DNA of 64,000 nucleotides from Pseudomonas sp. S06B 330 (lineage in GTDB: Bacteria > Pseudomonadota > Gammaproteobacteria > Pseudomonadales > Pseudomonadaceae). The DNA lies in the NCBI RefSeq assembly GCF_002845275.2, contig NZ_CP088149.1, forward strand, positions 349,501-413,500. The letters are read 5' to 3'. The notes below the pieces were generated by a model. That model was not told where the DNA came from and ran no database searches. It was given only the letters and a program-made list of their open reading frames with translations. Positions 1 through 7,483 of the stretch are shown here, piece after piece. The position numbers and the translations under genes were made by a program. Position 1 is the first letter of the stretch. Each line of letters starts with the position of its first letter.

Positions 1-273
1 ACCGGATACTCTTCGCTGTTGCGGCTAAAGCGCTTGCCCGTGCAAAAACTAAAAATCGACCAGGGTTTTGTCGCAGGGTTGCCTTGTGATGAAGATGATG
101 TGGCGATCGTGAAAGTCATTATCGCTTTAGGTAAAAGCATGGGCCTGCAGGTGATTGCTGAAGGGATCGAACAGGCCGAGCAGGCGCAGTTTCTTCTCGA
201 CCAGCAGTGTCAGATGGGCCAGGGCTACTGGTTCGGGCGCCCGGTTCCGGCGCAGCAATTGCGCTGGGCCTAA
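1..273 (+). CDS. C-terminal end of an EAL-domain (c-di-GMP phosphodiesterase type) protein, cut by window start
   Basis: The reading frame is open from base 1 and ends at TAA 271-273, so only about 90 C-terminal residues are present. They match the end of an EAL domain: a TGYSSLLRLKRLPV stretch, KLKIDQGFV, then VIAEGIEQ and GQGYWFGRPV. EAL domains hydrolyse cyclic di-GMP, but the catalytic EAL signature and any GGDEF or sensory part lie upstream of the window, so activity cannot be judged. In P. aeruginosa a GGDEF/EAL gene (PA0285) sits just upstream of the same oscA-sbp-cys block, which supports this call. The TTG at 19 is internal, not a start. Confidence 0.9.
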   Translation, partial: TGYSSLLRLKRLPVQKLKIDQGFVAGLPCDEDDVAIVKVIIALGKSMGLQVIAEGIEQAEQAQFLLDQQCQMGQGYWFGRPVPAQQLRWA

Positions 274-287
274 GGGCCACATAGGGC

Positions 288-388
288 GTAGCCGCTGCCG
301 TCAGGCTGCGATCGGCCGCGAAGCGGTCGTAGAATGGTCTGGCTTGCGACTGCTACGCCGTCGATCGCAGCCTAGCGGCAGCGGCTAC
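288..388. repeat. Paired REP (BIME-like) element, copy A
   Basis: The element starts GTAGCCGCTGCCG and ends with the inverse CGGCAGCGGCTAC. Inside, GGCTGCGATCGG on the left is mirrored by CGATCGCAGCC on the right, so two REP units face each other. Two further copies lie at 14095-14208 and 31851-31964. It fills most of the gap between the EAL gene and the oscA promoter. Confidence 0.88.
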
Positions 389-402
389 GGAGAGTTTGTC
401 AA

Positions 403-444
403 TTTTTGGTTATATAAAAATTCTTAAATAGTATTTTTAAGAAT
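403..444 (+). promoter_or_regulatory. AT-rich control region upstream of oscA with a 9-bp inverted repeat
   Basis: ATTCTTAAA (420-428) and TTTAAGAAT (436-444) are perfect inverted arms around a 7-base spacer, about 90-115 bases before the oscA start. The 10-mer TTTTGGTTAT just before it (403-412) recurs at 4653-4662, ahead of the next sulfur-block gene. A CysB or other sulfur-response site is plausible but is inferred from gene context only. Confidence 0.45.
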
Positions 445-534
445 ATTCACGCCCCCCTAAGATTGCCCTCAAGCCAGGCGCAGTCGTCCTCTATACGCAA
501 CTGCACGGCACCTCTTATTCACAGGAGCACGAGC

Positions 535-717
535 ATGAGCGCATCTCTGCGTAGCGTTGACGGTCAGGACGAAGCCACCATTCTGCGCGAAATTCAGAGC
601 GCTCTACGCGATCTGCGCTTTGGTGCGGTGGAAATCACCGTGCACAACGCTCAGGTCGTGCAGATCGAGCGCAAGGAAAAATTCCGCCTGCAGAACCCCG
701 GCACCAAGCCCGGTTGA
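535..717 (+). CDS. oscA: OscA-type small sulfur-starvation protein (YezD/DUF2292 family)
   Basis: This 60-residue protein begins MSASLRSVDGQ, has an AGGAG ribosome-binding site at 523-527, and contains the family core ILREIQSALRDLRFGAVEITVHNAQVVQIERKEK. Members of this family in Pseudomonas (OscA) are induced by sulfur limitation and are needed for organosulfur use and chromate tolerance; the biochemical role is unknown. It is the first gene before sbp-cysTWA and is read in the same direction, 71 bases upstream of sbp, so it probably belongs to the same transcription unit. No membrane segment or signal peptide is seen. The family call is firm; the precise function is not. Confidence 0.85.
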   Translation: MSASLRSVDGQDEATILREIQSALRDLRFGAVEITVHNAQVVQIERKEKFRLQNPGTKPG

Positions 718-788
718 TATGAGCGCGGGCATGCCCCGCGATGAACGCGCCACCTAATTAGAAAAATATGCCAATCGGGAGCTTCACC

Positions 789-1796
789 ATGTCCATCCGC
801 CGTTATGCTCTGGCCGCACTCGCCAGCGCCGTTTTTGCCGGTTCCGCCATCGCCAAGGACTACGAGTTGTTGAACGTGTCCTATGATCCGACCCGGGAGC
901 TGTACCAGCAGTACAACGCCGAGTTCATCAAGCATTGGCAGCAGGCTCACCCGAACGATCAGGTGAAGATCCAGCAGTCCCACGGCGGCTCAGGCAAGCA
1001 AGCCCGGGCGGTAATCGACGGCTTGCGTGCCGACGTAGTCACCCTGGCCCTGGCCGGCGACATCGATGAGGTAGCCAAGCTCGGCAAGACCCTGCCAGAC
1101 AGCTGGCAGAACCGCCTGCCGGACGCTAGTACCCCCTACACCTCGACCATTGTCTTCCTGGTGCGTAAGGGCAACCCGAAAGGCATCAAGGACTGGGGCG
1201 ACTTGATCAAGAAAGACGTCTCGGTCATCACCCCGAACCCGAAAACCTCCGGCGGCGCGCGCTGGAACTTCCTCGCCGCCTGGGCGTATGGTCTCAAAGC
1301 CGGTGGCAGTGAAGCCAAAGCGCAGGAATACGTGAAGGAGCTGTTCAAGCACGTTCCGGTGCTCGATACCGGTGCCCGTGGCTCGACCATCACCTTCGTC
1401 AACAACGGTCAAGGCGATGTGCTGTTGGCCTGGGAAAACGAAGCCTTCCTGGCCCTTAAGGAAGACGGTGGCAATGACAAGTTCGAGATCGTCGTGCCGT
1501 CGTTGTCGATCCTTGCCGAGCCGCCGGTGGCCGTGGTCGATAAGAACGCCGAGAAAAAAGGCAATGGCGAAATCGCCAAGGCTTACCTCGAATACCTGTA
1601 CAGCCCGGCCGGGCAGAAAATCGCCGCTGACAACTTCTACCGTCCACGTGATGTGAAAGTTGCCACCGAATACGCCAAGCAGTTCCCGAAACTGGACTTG
1701 GTGACTATCGACAAAGACTTCGGCGGCTGGAAGACTGCCCAACCCAAGTTCTTCAACGATGGTGGTGTGTTCGACCAGATCTACACGGCACAGTGA
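789..1796 (+). CDS. sbp: Sulfate-binding periplasmic protein
   Basis: This 335-residue periplasmic component of the sulfate/thiosulfate ABC importer has an N-terminal signal peptide ending near GSAIAKD. It then shows the family pattern [32 protein letters not shown] and [14 protein letters not shown]. Start 789 was chosen over an in-frame ATG at 768 because a GGGAG site precedes it and the signal peptide begins directly there. It is followed by the permeases cysT and cysW and the ATPase cysA. The long reading frame on the opposite strand here is a codon-bias shadow. Confidence 0.95.
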   Translation: MSIRRYALAALASAVFAGSAIAKDYELLNVSYDPTRELYQQYNAEFIKHWQQAHPNDQVKIQQSHGGSGKQARAVIDGLRADVVTLALAGDIDEVAKLGKTLPDSWQNRLPDASTPYTSTIVFLVRKGNPKGIKDWGDLIKKDVSVITPNPKTSGGARWNFLAAWAYGLKAGGSEAKAQEYVKELFKHVPVLDTGARGSTITFVNNGQGDVLLAWENEAFLALKEDGGNDKFEIVVPSLSILAEPPVAVVDKNAEKKGNGEIAKAYLEYLYSPAGQKIAADNFYRPRDVKVATEYAKQFPKLDLVTIDKDFGGWKTAQPKFFNDGGVFDQIYTAQ

Positions 1797-1883
1797 AGCA
1801 TGGCCGTTAGGATAATCGCCATTCAGTAGCCAGCATGGGCCCGGGATCTGTCCCGGGTCTTGTGCGTTCAACCAGGGACCTTT

Positions 1884-2702
1884 ATGTCACGTCGTATCTC
1901 CCCCGTCATACCCGGCTTCGGGCTGACGCTGGGTTACACCTTGGTGTACCTCAGTCTGATTGTGCTCATACCGCTGGCGGCCATGTTTGTGCATGCCGCC
2001 CAGCTCACCTGGGACCAGTTCTGGGCCATCATCAGTGCGCCGCGGGTACTCGCTGCACTCAAGTTGAGCTTCGGCACTGCCCTGTGCGCCGCCATCATCA
2101 ATGGCATCATCGGTACATTGCTGGCCTGGGTGCTGGTGCGTTACACCTTCCCGGGGCGCAAGGTTATCGAGGCGATGATTGATTTGCCGTTCGCACTGCC
2201 TACGGCGGTTGCCGGTATTGCCCTGACCGCGCTGTATGCACCTGCGGGCCTGGTCGGTCAGTTCGCTACCGACCTCGGTTTCAAGATCGCCTACACCCCG
2301 TTGGGTATCACCTTGGCGCTGACCTTCGTGACCTTGCCGTTCGTGGTGCGTACGGTGCAGCCGGTGTTGGCTGACATCCCTCGCGAAGTCGAAGAAGCCG
2401 CCGCCTGCCTGGGGGCCAAGCCTCTGCAAGTGTTCCGCTATGTACTGTTGCCAGCGCTGTTACCCGCTTGGCTGACCGGTTTTGCCTTGGCCTTTGCCCG
2501 TGGCGTCGGTGAGTACGGTTCGGTGATCTTCATCGCTGGCAACATGCCAATGAAAACCGAAATCCTGCCGCTGCTGATCATGGTCAAACTCGACCAGTAT
2601 GACTACACCGGCGCCACTGCCATCGGCGTGTTGATGCTGGTGGTTTCCTTCGTCCTGTTGCTGCTGATCAACTTGCTGCAGCGGCGCATCGAAACCCCTT
2701 GA
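1884..2702 (+). CDS. cysT: Sulfate ABC transporter permease CysT
   Basis: This 272-residue inner-membrane permease has about six hydrophobic segments and the cytoplasmic EAA loop ([27 protein letters not shown]), which docks on the ATPase. The C-terminal part [16 protein letters not shown] is typical of CysT. Start 1884 (MSRRISPV) follows a CAGGGA site; the upstream in-frame codons are not homologous. It pairs with CysW, and the gene ends 14 bases before the cysW start, with GAAGGAGA between them. Confidence 0.95.
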   Translation: MSRRISPVIPGFGLTLGYTLVYLSLIVLIPLAAMFVHAAQLTWDQFWAIISAPRVLAALKLSFGTALCAAIINGIIGTLLAWVLVRYTFPGRKVIEAMIDLPFALPTAVAGIALTALYAPAGLVGQFATDLGFKIAYTPLGITLALTFVTLPFVVRTVQPVLADIPREVEEAAACLGAKPLQVFRYVLLPALLPAWLTGFALAFARGVGEYGSVIFIAGNMPMKTEILPLLIMVKLDQYDYTGATAIGVLMLVVSFVLLLLINLLQRRIETP

Positions 2703-2716
2703 AGGAGACCACTTCC

Positions 2717-3589
2717 ATGTCTGCATCTTCAATTGGCGCGAGCGCTTCGGCCAACGCCGCCCGCCGCGGTAGCGCAGCCTCACGGCGAATCCTGATCGGC
2801 CTTGGCTGGTTGATTTTCGTGCTGTTCCTGCTGTTGCCGTTGGTGATCGTGGTCTCCCAGGGCCTGAAAATGGGCCTGGGGACCTTCTTCGAGGCAATCT
2901 TCGAGCCCGACGCCCTGTCAGCGCTGAAGCTGACGCTGATTGCCGTGGCCATCTCGGTACCGCTGAACTTGGTGTTCGGGGTCAGCGCTGCCTGGTGTGT
3001 GAGCAAGTACACCTTCCGCGGCAAGAGCATCCTGGTGACACTCATCGATCTACCATTCTCGGTCTCGCCGGTGATCGCCGGTTTGGTCTACGTGCTGATG
3101 TTTGGCGCACAGGGCTTTTTCGGGCCCTGGCTGCAGGATCATGACATCCAGATCGTGTTTGCCTTGCCGGGTATTGTCCTGGCCACCATCTTCGTTACCG
3201 TGCCGTTCGTGGCCCGTGAACTGATCCCGCTGATGCAGGAGCAGGGCACCCAGGAAGAAGAGGCCGCGCGCCTGCTTGGGGCCAACGGCTGGCAGATGTT
3301 CTGGCATGTGACCCTGCCCAACATCAAATGGGGCCTGATTTACGGCGTGGTGTTGTGTACCGCGCGGGCGATGGGTGAGTTCGGTGCAGTGTCGGTGGTC
3401 TCCGGGCACATTCGCGGGGTGACCAACACCTTGCCGTTGCATGTCGAGATCCTCTACAACGAATACAACCATGTCGCGGCCTTCAGCGTGGCCAGCCTGT
3501 TGCTGATCCTGGCGCTCTTCATCCTGCTGCTCAAGCAGTGGAGCGAGTCCCGTATTAACCGTCTGCGCCACAGCGCAGCGGAGGAATAA
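2717..3589 (+). CDS. cysW: Sulfate ABC transporter permease CysW
   Basis: This 290-residue second permease subunit of the sulfate importer has a Ser/Ala-rich N terminus, then six likely membrane segments and an EAA loop ([23 protein letters not shown]). [15 protein letters not shown] near the C terminus is characteristic of CysW. A strong GAAGGAGA ribosome-binding site lies at 2701-2708. cysA begins 3 bases after the stop, which suggests translational coupling. Confidence 0.95.
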   Translation: MSASSIGASASANAARRGSAASRRILIGLGWLIFVLFLLLPLVIVVSQGLKMGLGTFFEAIFEPDALSALKLTLIAVAISVPLNLVFGVSAAWCVSKYTFRGKSILVTLIDLPFSVSPVIAGLVYVLMFGAQGFFGPWLQDHDIQIVFALPGIVLATIFVTVPFVARELIPLMQEQGTQEEEAARLLGANGWQMFWHVTLPNIKWGLIYGVVLCTARAMGEFGAVSVVSGHIRGVTNTLPLHVEILYNEYNHVAAFSVASLLLILALFILLLKQWSESRINRLRHSAAEE

Positions 3590-3592
3590 TTC

Positions 3593-4582
3593 ATGTCGAT
3601 CGAAGTTCGTAACGTCAGCAAGCGCTTCAACGCTTTCCAGGCTCTGGACAGCATCAACCTGGATATCCACAGCGGTGAGCTGGTGGCGCTGCTGGGGCCG
3701 TCCGGCTGCGGCAAAACTACGTTGCTGCGAATCATCGCCGGGCTGGAAACCCCCGATCAGGGCAGTATTGTCTTCCACGGTGAGGATGTTTCCGGTCACG
3801 ACGTGCGTGATCGCAACGTCGGTTTCGTGTTCCAGCATTACGCCCTGTTCCGTCACATGAGCGTGTTCGACAACGTCGCCTTTGGTTTGCGCATGAAGCC
3901 TAAGGGCGAGCGTCCGAGCGAGAGCAAGATTGCCGAGAAGGTCCACGAGCTGCTGAACATGGTTCAGCTTGATTGGCTCAGTGATCGTTATCCCGAGCAG
4001 CTCTCCGGTGGCCAGCGCCAACGTATCGCCCTGGCCCGCGCCCTGGCGGTGGAGCCCAAGGTGCTGCTGCTCGATGAACCATTCGGCGCTCTCGATGCCA
4101 AGGTACGTAAGGAACTGCGCCGCTGGCTGGCGCGCCTGCACGAAGACATCAACCTGACCTCGGTGTTCGTGACCCACGACCAGGAAGAAGCGATGGAAGT
4201 CGCCGACCGTATCGTGGTGATGAACAAGGGCGTAATCGAGCAGATCGGCTCGCCAGGTGAGGTCTATGAGAATCCGGCCAGCGATTTTGTTTATCACTTC
4301 CTCGGCGACTCCAACCGCTTGCACCTGAGCGAAGGTCATCATGTGCTGTTCCGGCCCCATGAAGTGTCGCTGTCGCGGCATGAGGTGGAGGGGCACCATG
4401 CCGCTGAAGTGCGTGACATTCGGCCGTTGGGCGCAACCACACGGGTGACTCTGAAGGTGGAGGGTCAGAGCGAGTTGATAGAGGCTGAGGTGGTCAAAGA
4501 TCACGACAGCCTGAGTGGCCTGGCGCGTGGCGAGACACTGTTCTTCAAGCCCAAGGTTTGGCAGCAAGTAGCCAACATCTAA
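3593..4582 (+). CDS. cysA: Sulfate/thiosulfate ABC transporter ATP-binding protein CysA
   Basis: This 329-residue ATPase has Walker [10 protein letters not shown] at residues 35-43, Q-loop Gln81, the ABC signature LSGGQ at 137-141, and Walker B LLLDEP at 158-163. A C-terminal TOBE-like region starts near residue 240. It powers sulfate import through CysT/CysW. The ribosome-binding site GGAGG lies in the end of cysW. It is the last gene of the operon, and a clear intrinsic terminator follows at 4602-4638. Confidence 0.96.
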   Translation: MSIEVRNVSKRFNAFQALDSINLDIHSGELVALLGPSGCGKTTLLRIIAGLETPDQGSIVFHGEDVSGHDVRDRNVGFVFQHYALFRHMSVFDNVAFGLRMKPKGERPSESKIAEKVHELLNMVQLDWLSDRYPEQLSGGQRQRIALARALAVEPKVLLLDEPFGALDAKVRKELRRWLARLHEDINLTSVFVTHDQEEAMEVADRIVVMNKGVIEQIGSPGEVYENPASDFVYHFLGDSNRLHLSEGHHVLFRPHEVSLSRHEVEGHHAAEVRDIRPLGATTRVTLKVEGQSELIEAEVVKDHDSLSGLARGETLFFKPKVWQQVANI

Positions 4583-4601
4583 CACCCACAGGAAAATCTT
4601 C

Positions 4602-4638
4602 AGGGGCCATTCCTCGGCAGGGGCTGGCCCCTTTTTTT
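4602..4638 (+). terminator. Intrinsic terminator of the oscA-sbp-cysTWA operon
   Basis: GGGGCCA (4603-4609) pairs with TGGCCCC (4625-4631), and seven T follow at 4632-4638. It lies 20 bases past the cysA stop. Confidence 0.88.
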
Positions 4639-4652
4639 ATCGCTGAATTGCA

Positions 4653-4683
4653 TTTTGGTTATTAATAAATAGCTTCTTATTCC
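4653..4683 (+). promoter_or_regulatory. Candidate sulfur-response promoter element upstream of the 4745 hydrolase gene
   Basis: TTTTGGTTAT (4653-4662) repeats a 10-mer from the oscA promoter. TAGCTTCTTATTCC (4670-4683) is the exact reverse complement of the 14-mer at 6327-6340, ahead of the metQ-like gene. Two shared words in promoters of one sulfur block point to a common regulator; CysB is my inference. Confidence 0.45.
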
Positions 4684-4744
4684 TTTACTGATATAACCGC
4701 CTCCTTATACTTAGCCTCAAGCAAACCCAGCAGGAGGCATCCCC

Positions 4745-5326
4745 ATGCGCAACACGTCGATCCGTTACCTGATTGTGCCGGGCTGGCAAGGATCGCCAGA
4801 AGACCATTGGCAAAGTCACTGGCAGCACGTGCTGCCCAATAGCGCACGGGTCGAGCAGGCCGATTGGTTGACGCCGCAACGCCAGGATTGGGTGCGGGCA
4901 CTGGAACAGGCAGTGGCCGCCGATGATGCGCCGGTGATCCTGATTGCCCATAGCCTGGGTTGCATCACCGTCGCCCATTGGGCAACGCAAGCCAGTGCCA
5001 CCCTGCTGCGCCGGGTACGCGGCGCCTTGCTGGTGGCGCCAGCCGACGTCGAGCGCCCAACCTGCGCGCCAGCGCTGCGCAACTTCGCGCCGATCGCCCA
5101 GCAGTTATTGCCGTTCCCAAGCCAAGTGGTCAGTTCTGACAACGATCCGGCAATCAGCGCTCCGCGGGCCATGCAACTGGCGCGAGCCTGGGGCGCCGAG
5201 GTGGACTTTCTTGCCGGGGCCGGGCATATCAACGTCAAGTCCGGGCACCGTCGCTGGGAGCAGGGCTTTGCCTACCTGTATCGCCTGCAGAACCGACTGG
5301 AACAGCACGCCCTTCGCCGCGCCTGA
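4745..5326 (+). CDS. Small alpha/beta hydrolase, RBBP9/YdeN family
   Basis: This 193-residue serine hydrolase of the RBBP9/YdeN family carries the family hallmark GWQGSPEDHWQSHW at residues 13-26. Its nucleophile is Ser70 in AHSLGC, and the catalytic His is probably in AGHIN near the C terminus. The substrate is unknown. An AGGAGG site precedes ATG 4745. It is the first gene of a small unit with the AAA+ gene at 5392 (65-base gap). The promoter carries the box shared with sulfur genes, so a role in sulfur starvation is plausible but unproven. Confidence 0.82.
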   Translation: MRNTSIRYLIVPGWQGSPEDHWQSHWQHVLPNSARVEQADWLTPQRQDWVRALEQAVAADDAPVILIAHSLGCITVAHWATQASATLLRRVRGALLVAPADVERPTCAPALRNFAPIAQQLLPFPSQVVSSDNDPAISAPRAMQLARAWGAEVDFLAGAGHINVKSGHRRWEQGFAYLYRLQNRLEQHALRRA

Positions 5327-5391
5327 CTGCAGGCGCTGACCTTTTTCCAGAGCCAACGCCCGGCCCCAGATGCTGCGGGCGGGAGTTTGCC

Positions 5392-6324
5392 ATGAGTATT
5401 CACGACACCTTCGGTCAGCCGCTGCTGACGTTTCCCGAGCTGGACAAGAGCCCACTGAGCATTCGCGCCAAGGCGCTGGTGTTCGTCGATCCGCGCTCGC
5501 GGCAATTGCGTGAGGAGCTAGAGCTGCTGGCGCCTTTGGCACTGCCGGTGCTGATTCGCGGTGAAACGGGTACCGGTAAGGAGCTGCTGGCCCGGCAGAT
5601 CCACCGCGCCAGTGATCGCGCGGGCCTGTTTGTGTCGGTCAACTGTGCGGCAATCAGCCCGACCTATGCCGATGCCGAACTCTTTGGTTACAGCGCAGGT
5701 GCCTACAGTGGCACCGCCAGCAGCCGTGCCGGGTGGTTCGGCTCAGCCAATGGCGGCACCCTGTACCTGGATGAAATCGCCGACTTGCCTTTGGCCATTC
5801 AGGTCAAATTGCTTGCTGCGCTGGAAAACCGTGAAGTCATCCGCGTGGGTGCCCAGCAACCTAACCCTGTAGATGTGCGCCTGGTCGCCGCGTCGAGTAT
5901 CGACTTGGGCGAAGCCGTCAGCGCTGGCAAATTCCATGAGCGCCTGTACCACTACCTGCGCGAAGGGCATCTGGAGCTGCCTGCGTTACGCGATCGGGTT
6001 GGCGATATCCTGCCGCTGGCCGAGTATTTTGTCGGTATCTACAGCCCACGCCTGAACCTGCCAGTACCGTTGATCAGTGACGCCGCCCAGCGCGTGTTGG
6101 AGCTGCACAGCTGGCCGGGCAATACCCGCGAACTGGAAAACGTCATTCACTTCGCCTTGCTGGTCAGCAGCGGTGAGGAGATTTTGCCTGAACATTTGAA
6201 CCTGCCGACACCGCTGCAAGCATTGGCCAGTCAGCTTGATCAGTTGTGCCTGCGGGCTGTCGCCAGTGAACGCAGCGCCTTGCAGCACTTGCTGGAACAA
6301 GCCTTGTTGCGGATCAATGCCTAA
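5392..6324 (+). CDS. Sigma54-activator-type AAA+ protein without receiver or DNA-binding domain
   Basis: The 310 residues consist almost entirely of an NtrC-type AAA+ domain: Walker A GETGTGKE (57-64), Walker B GGTLYLDE (121-128), ELPALRDRVGDI near 195-206, and WPGNTRELEN at 241-250. The sigma54-contacting GAFTGA loop is changed to GAYSGT (103-108). The last 40 residues contain no recognisable Fis-type helix-turn-helix, and there is no N-terminal sensor domain. The nearest relatives by context are the SfnR-type regulators of sulfone/sulfonate use. It may act with another activator or have lost its classic role. GGGAG precedes ATG 5392. Confidence 0.8.
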   Translation: MSIHDTFGQPLLTFPELDKSPLSIRAKALVFVDPRSRQLREELELLAPLALPVLIRGETGTGKELLARQIHRASDRAGLFVSVNCAAISPTYADAELFGYSAGAYSGTASSRAGWFGSANGGTLYLDEIADLPLAIQVKLLAALENREVIRVGAQQPNPVDVRLVAASSIDLGEAVSAGKFHERLYHYLREGHLELPALRDRVGDILPLAEYFVGIYSPRLNLPVPLISDAAQRVLELHSWPGNTRELENVIHFALLVSSGEEILPEHLNLPTPLQALASQLDQLCLRAVASERSALQHLLEQALLRINA

Positions 6325-6326
6325 AT

Positions 6327-6340
6327 GGAATAAGAAGCTA
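6327..6340 (+). promoter_or_regulatory. Shared box GGAATAAGAAGCTA upstream of the metQ-like gene
   Basis: This 14-mer is the exact reverse complement of 4670-4683. Its GGAATAA core also occurs near 54246, 57448 and 58547, ahead of other sulfur genes. It begins 2 bases after the AAA+ gene stop and 125 bases before the metQ-like start. A CysB-type site is inferred from position and recurrence. Confidence 0.4.
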
Positions 6341-6464
6341 AATAAAAGATATTGTTACGGCATAAAAAATCTGGGTATTGTCCGCTACCAAGCCAGCTAG
6401 CAAAGTGCTGGCAACTCATTGTTTGCCGTCGACCGATGGCCGTGTATTCGAATAAGGACTGCGC

Positions 6465-7250
6465 ATGAAAAAGGCTCTGTTGTTCACTGCTCTGGCGGCC
6501 GCTCTGTCGGTTGCAGGTTTTGCCCAGGCTGGCGAAAAACTGGTGGTTGCCGCCACCCCTGTACCCCACGCCGAAATTCTGGAGCTGATCAAACCGACCC
6601 TGGCCAAAGAAGGCGTGGACCTGGAGATCAAGGTGTTCACCGACTATGTGCAGCCAAACGTACAGGTCGACCAGAAGCGTCTGGATGCCAACTACTTCCA
6701 GACCCTGCCGTACCTGAAGAACTTCAACGAAGGCAAAGGCACGCACCTGGAAACCGTGATTGGCGTACACGTCGAGCCGTTCGGTGGTTACTCGAAGAAG
6801 GTCAAGAACCTGAGCGAGCTGAAGGAAGGCGCTACCGTCGCCATCCCGAACGAAGGCAGCAACAGTGGCCGCGCCCTGCTGCTGTTGCAGAAAGCTGGCC
6901 TGATCACCCTGAAAGATCCGAAGAATGCCCTGGCCACGCCGAAAGACATCGCCGAGAACCCGAAGAAGCTGAAATTCCGCGAGCTTGAGTCGGCCATGCT
7001 GCCACGCGTACTGGATCAGGTTGACCTGGACATGATCAACACCAACTACGCTCTGGAAGCCGGTCTGAACCCGGCCAAAGACGCCCTGGTCATCGAAGGT
7101 GCCGACTCGCCGTACGTGAACTTCCTGGTTGCTCGTCCAGACAACAAGGACAGCGACGCCATCCAGAAGCTGGCCAAGGCACTGACCAGTCCAGAAGTGA
7201 AAGCCTTCATCGAGAAGAAATACAGCGGCGCGGTACTGCCGGCGTTCTGA
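6465..7250 (+). CDS. MetQ/NlpA-family substrate-binding protein (methionine/organosulfur ABC uptake), orphan
   Basis: This 261-residue periplasmic binding protein has a signal peptide ending near GFAQAGE and no lipobox cysteine, so it should be soluble rather than a lipoprotein. Family marks are KLVVAATPVPHAEIL, NVQVDQKRLDANYFQTLPYL and VAIPNEGSNSGRALLLLQKAGLI. MetQ proteins bind methionine or related sulfur compounds and feed MetN/MetI. No such ATPase or permease is next to it; a metNI-like pair occurs only at 47.6-49.4 kb. The AAGGAC ribosome-binding site fits ATG 6465, and a strong terminator follows. Confidence 0.88.
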   Translation: MKKALLFTALAAALSVAGFAQAGEKLVVAATPVPHAEILELIKPTLAKEGVDLEIKVFTDYVQPNVQVDQKRLDANYFQTLPYLKNFNEGKGTHLETVIGVHVEPFGGYSKKVKNLSELKEGATVAIPNEGSNSGRALLLLQKAGLITLKDPKNALATPKDIAENPKKLKFRELESAMLPRVLDQVDLDMINTNYALEAGLNPAKDALVIEGADSPYVNFLVARPDNKDSDAIQKLAKALTSPEVKAFIEKKYSGAVLPAF

Positions 7251-7264
7251 TTACCGCTGTTTGT

Positions 7265-7302
7265 TAAACGCCGACATGGGTTAACCCATGTCGGCGTTTT
7301 TG
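7265..7302. terminator. Strong palindromic (probably two-way) terminator after the metQ-like gene
   Basis: AACGCCGACATGGG (7267-7280) is mirrored by CCCATGTCGGCGTT (7285-7298) with a very short loop, followed by further T on the plus strand. Because the arms are AA.../...TT, it can also end minus-strand transcription coming from hacB and the tiny ORF at 7311-7394. Confidence 0.85.
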
Positions 7303-7310
7303 CGTTTGGC

Positions 7311-7394
7311 TCAGGAGCGGGTTTGCATGGCGCGCATCAGCGCAGTCAGTAGTTTCAACAGGTCCTGGGGATCATGCTCGGCTTGCTGGTTCAT
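7311..7394 (-). CDS. Possible 27-residue ORF of unknown function
   Basis: Reading leftward from ATG (7394) gives MNQQAEHDPQDLLKLLTALM and a short basic end RAMQTRS, stopping at TGA 7311-7313. An AGGAAG ribosome-binding site lies about 7 bases ahead of the ATG. The predicted peptide is one amphipathic helix. It lies downstream of hacB on the same strand and ends just before the palindromic terminator, so it would have a complete expression unit. I recognise no family, and at this length it could be chance. Confidence 0.4.
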   Translation of the reverse strand: MNQQAEHDPQDLLKLLTALMRAMQTRS

Positions 7395-7483
7395 TGTTGT
7401 TTTCTTCCTGGAGGTGTGGGAAGTGGCAGCCGTTGGAAAGCATTTATGGCAAAAAGATCCCGACACTCTCCAGGATTTTGCAG

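Noticed and set aside
3050-4585. 511-codon open frame on the minus strand
   Set aside because: It lies fully opposite cysW and cysA, gives low-complexity Gln/His-rich protein without any family pattern, and follows from the codon bias of the real genes.
4583-4744. Riboswitch (SAM or similar) ahead of the sulfur genes
   Set aside because: The gap holds only the cysA terminator and an AT-rich promoter; no conserved riboswitch core or second terminator before the gene was seen.
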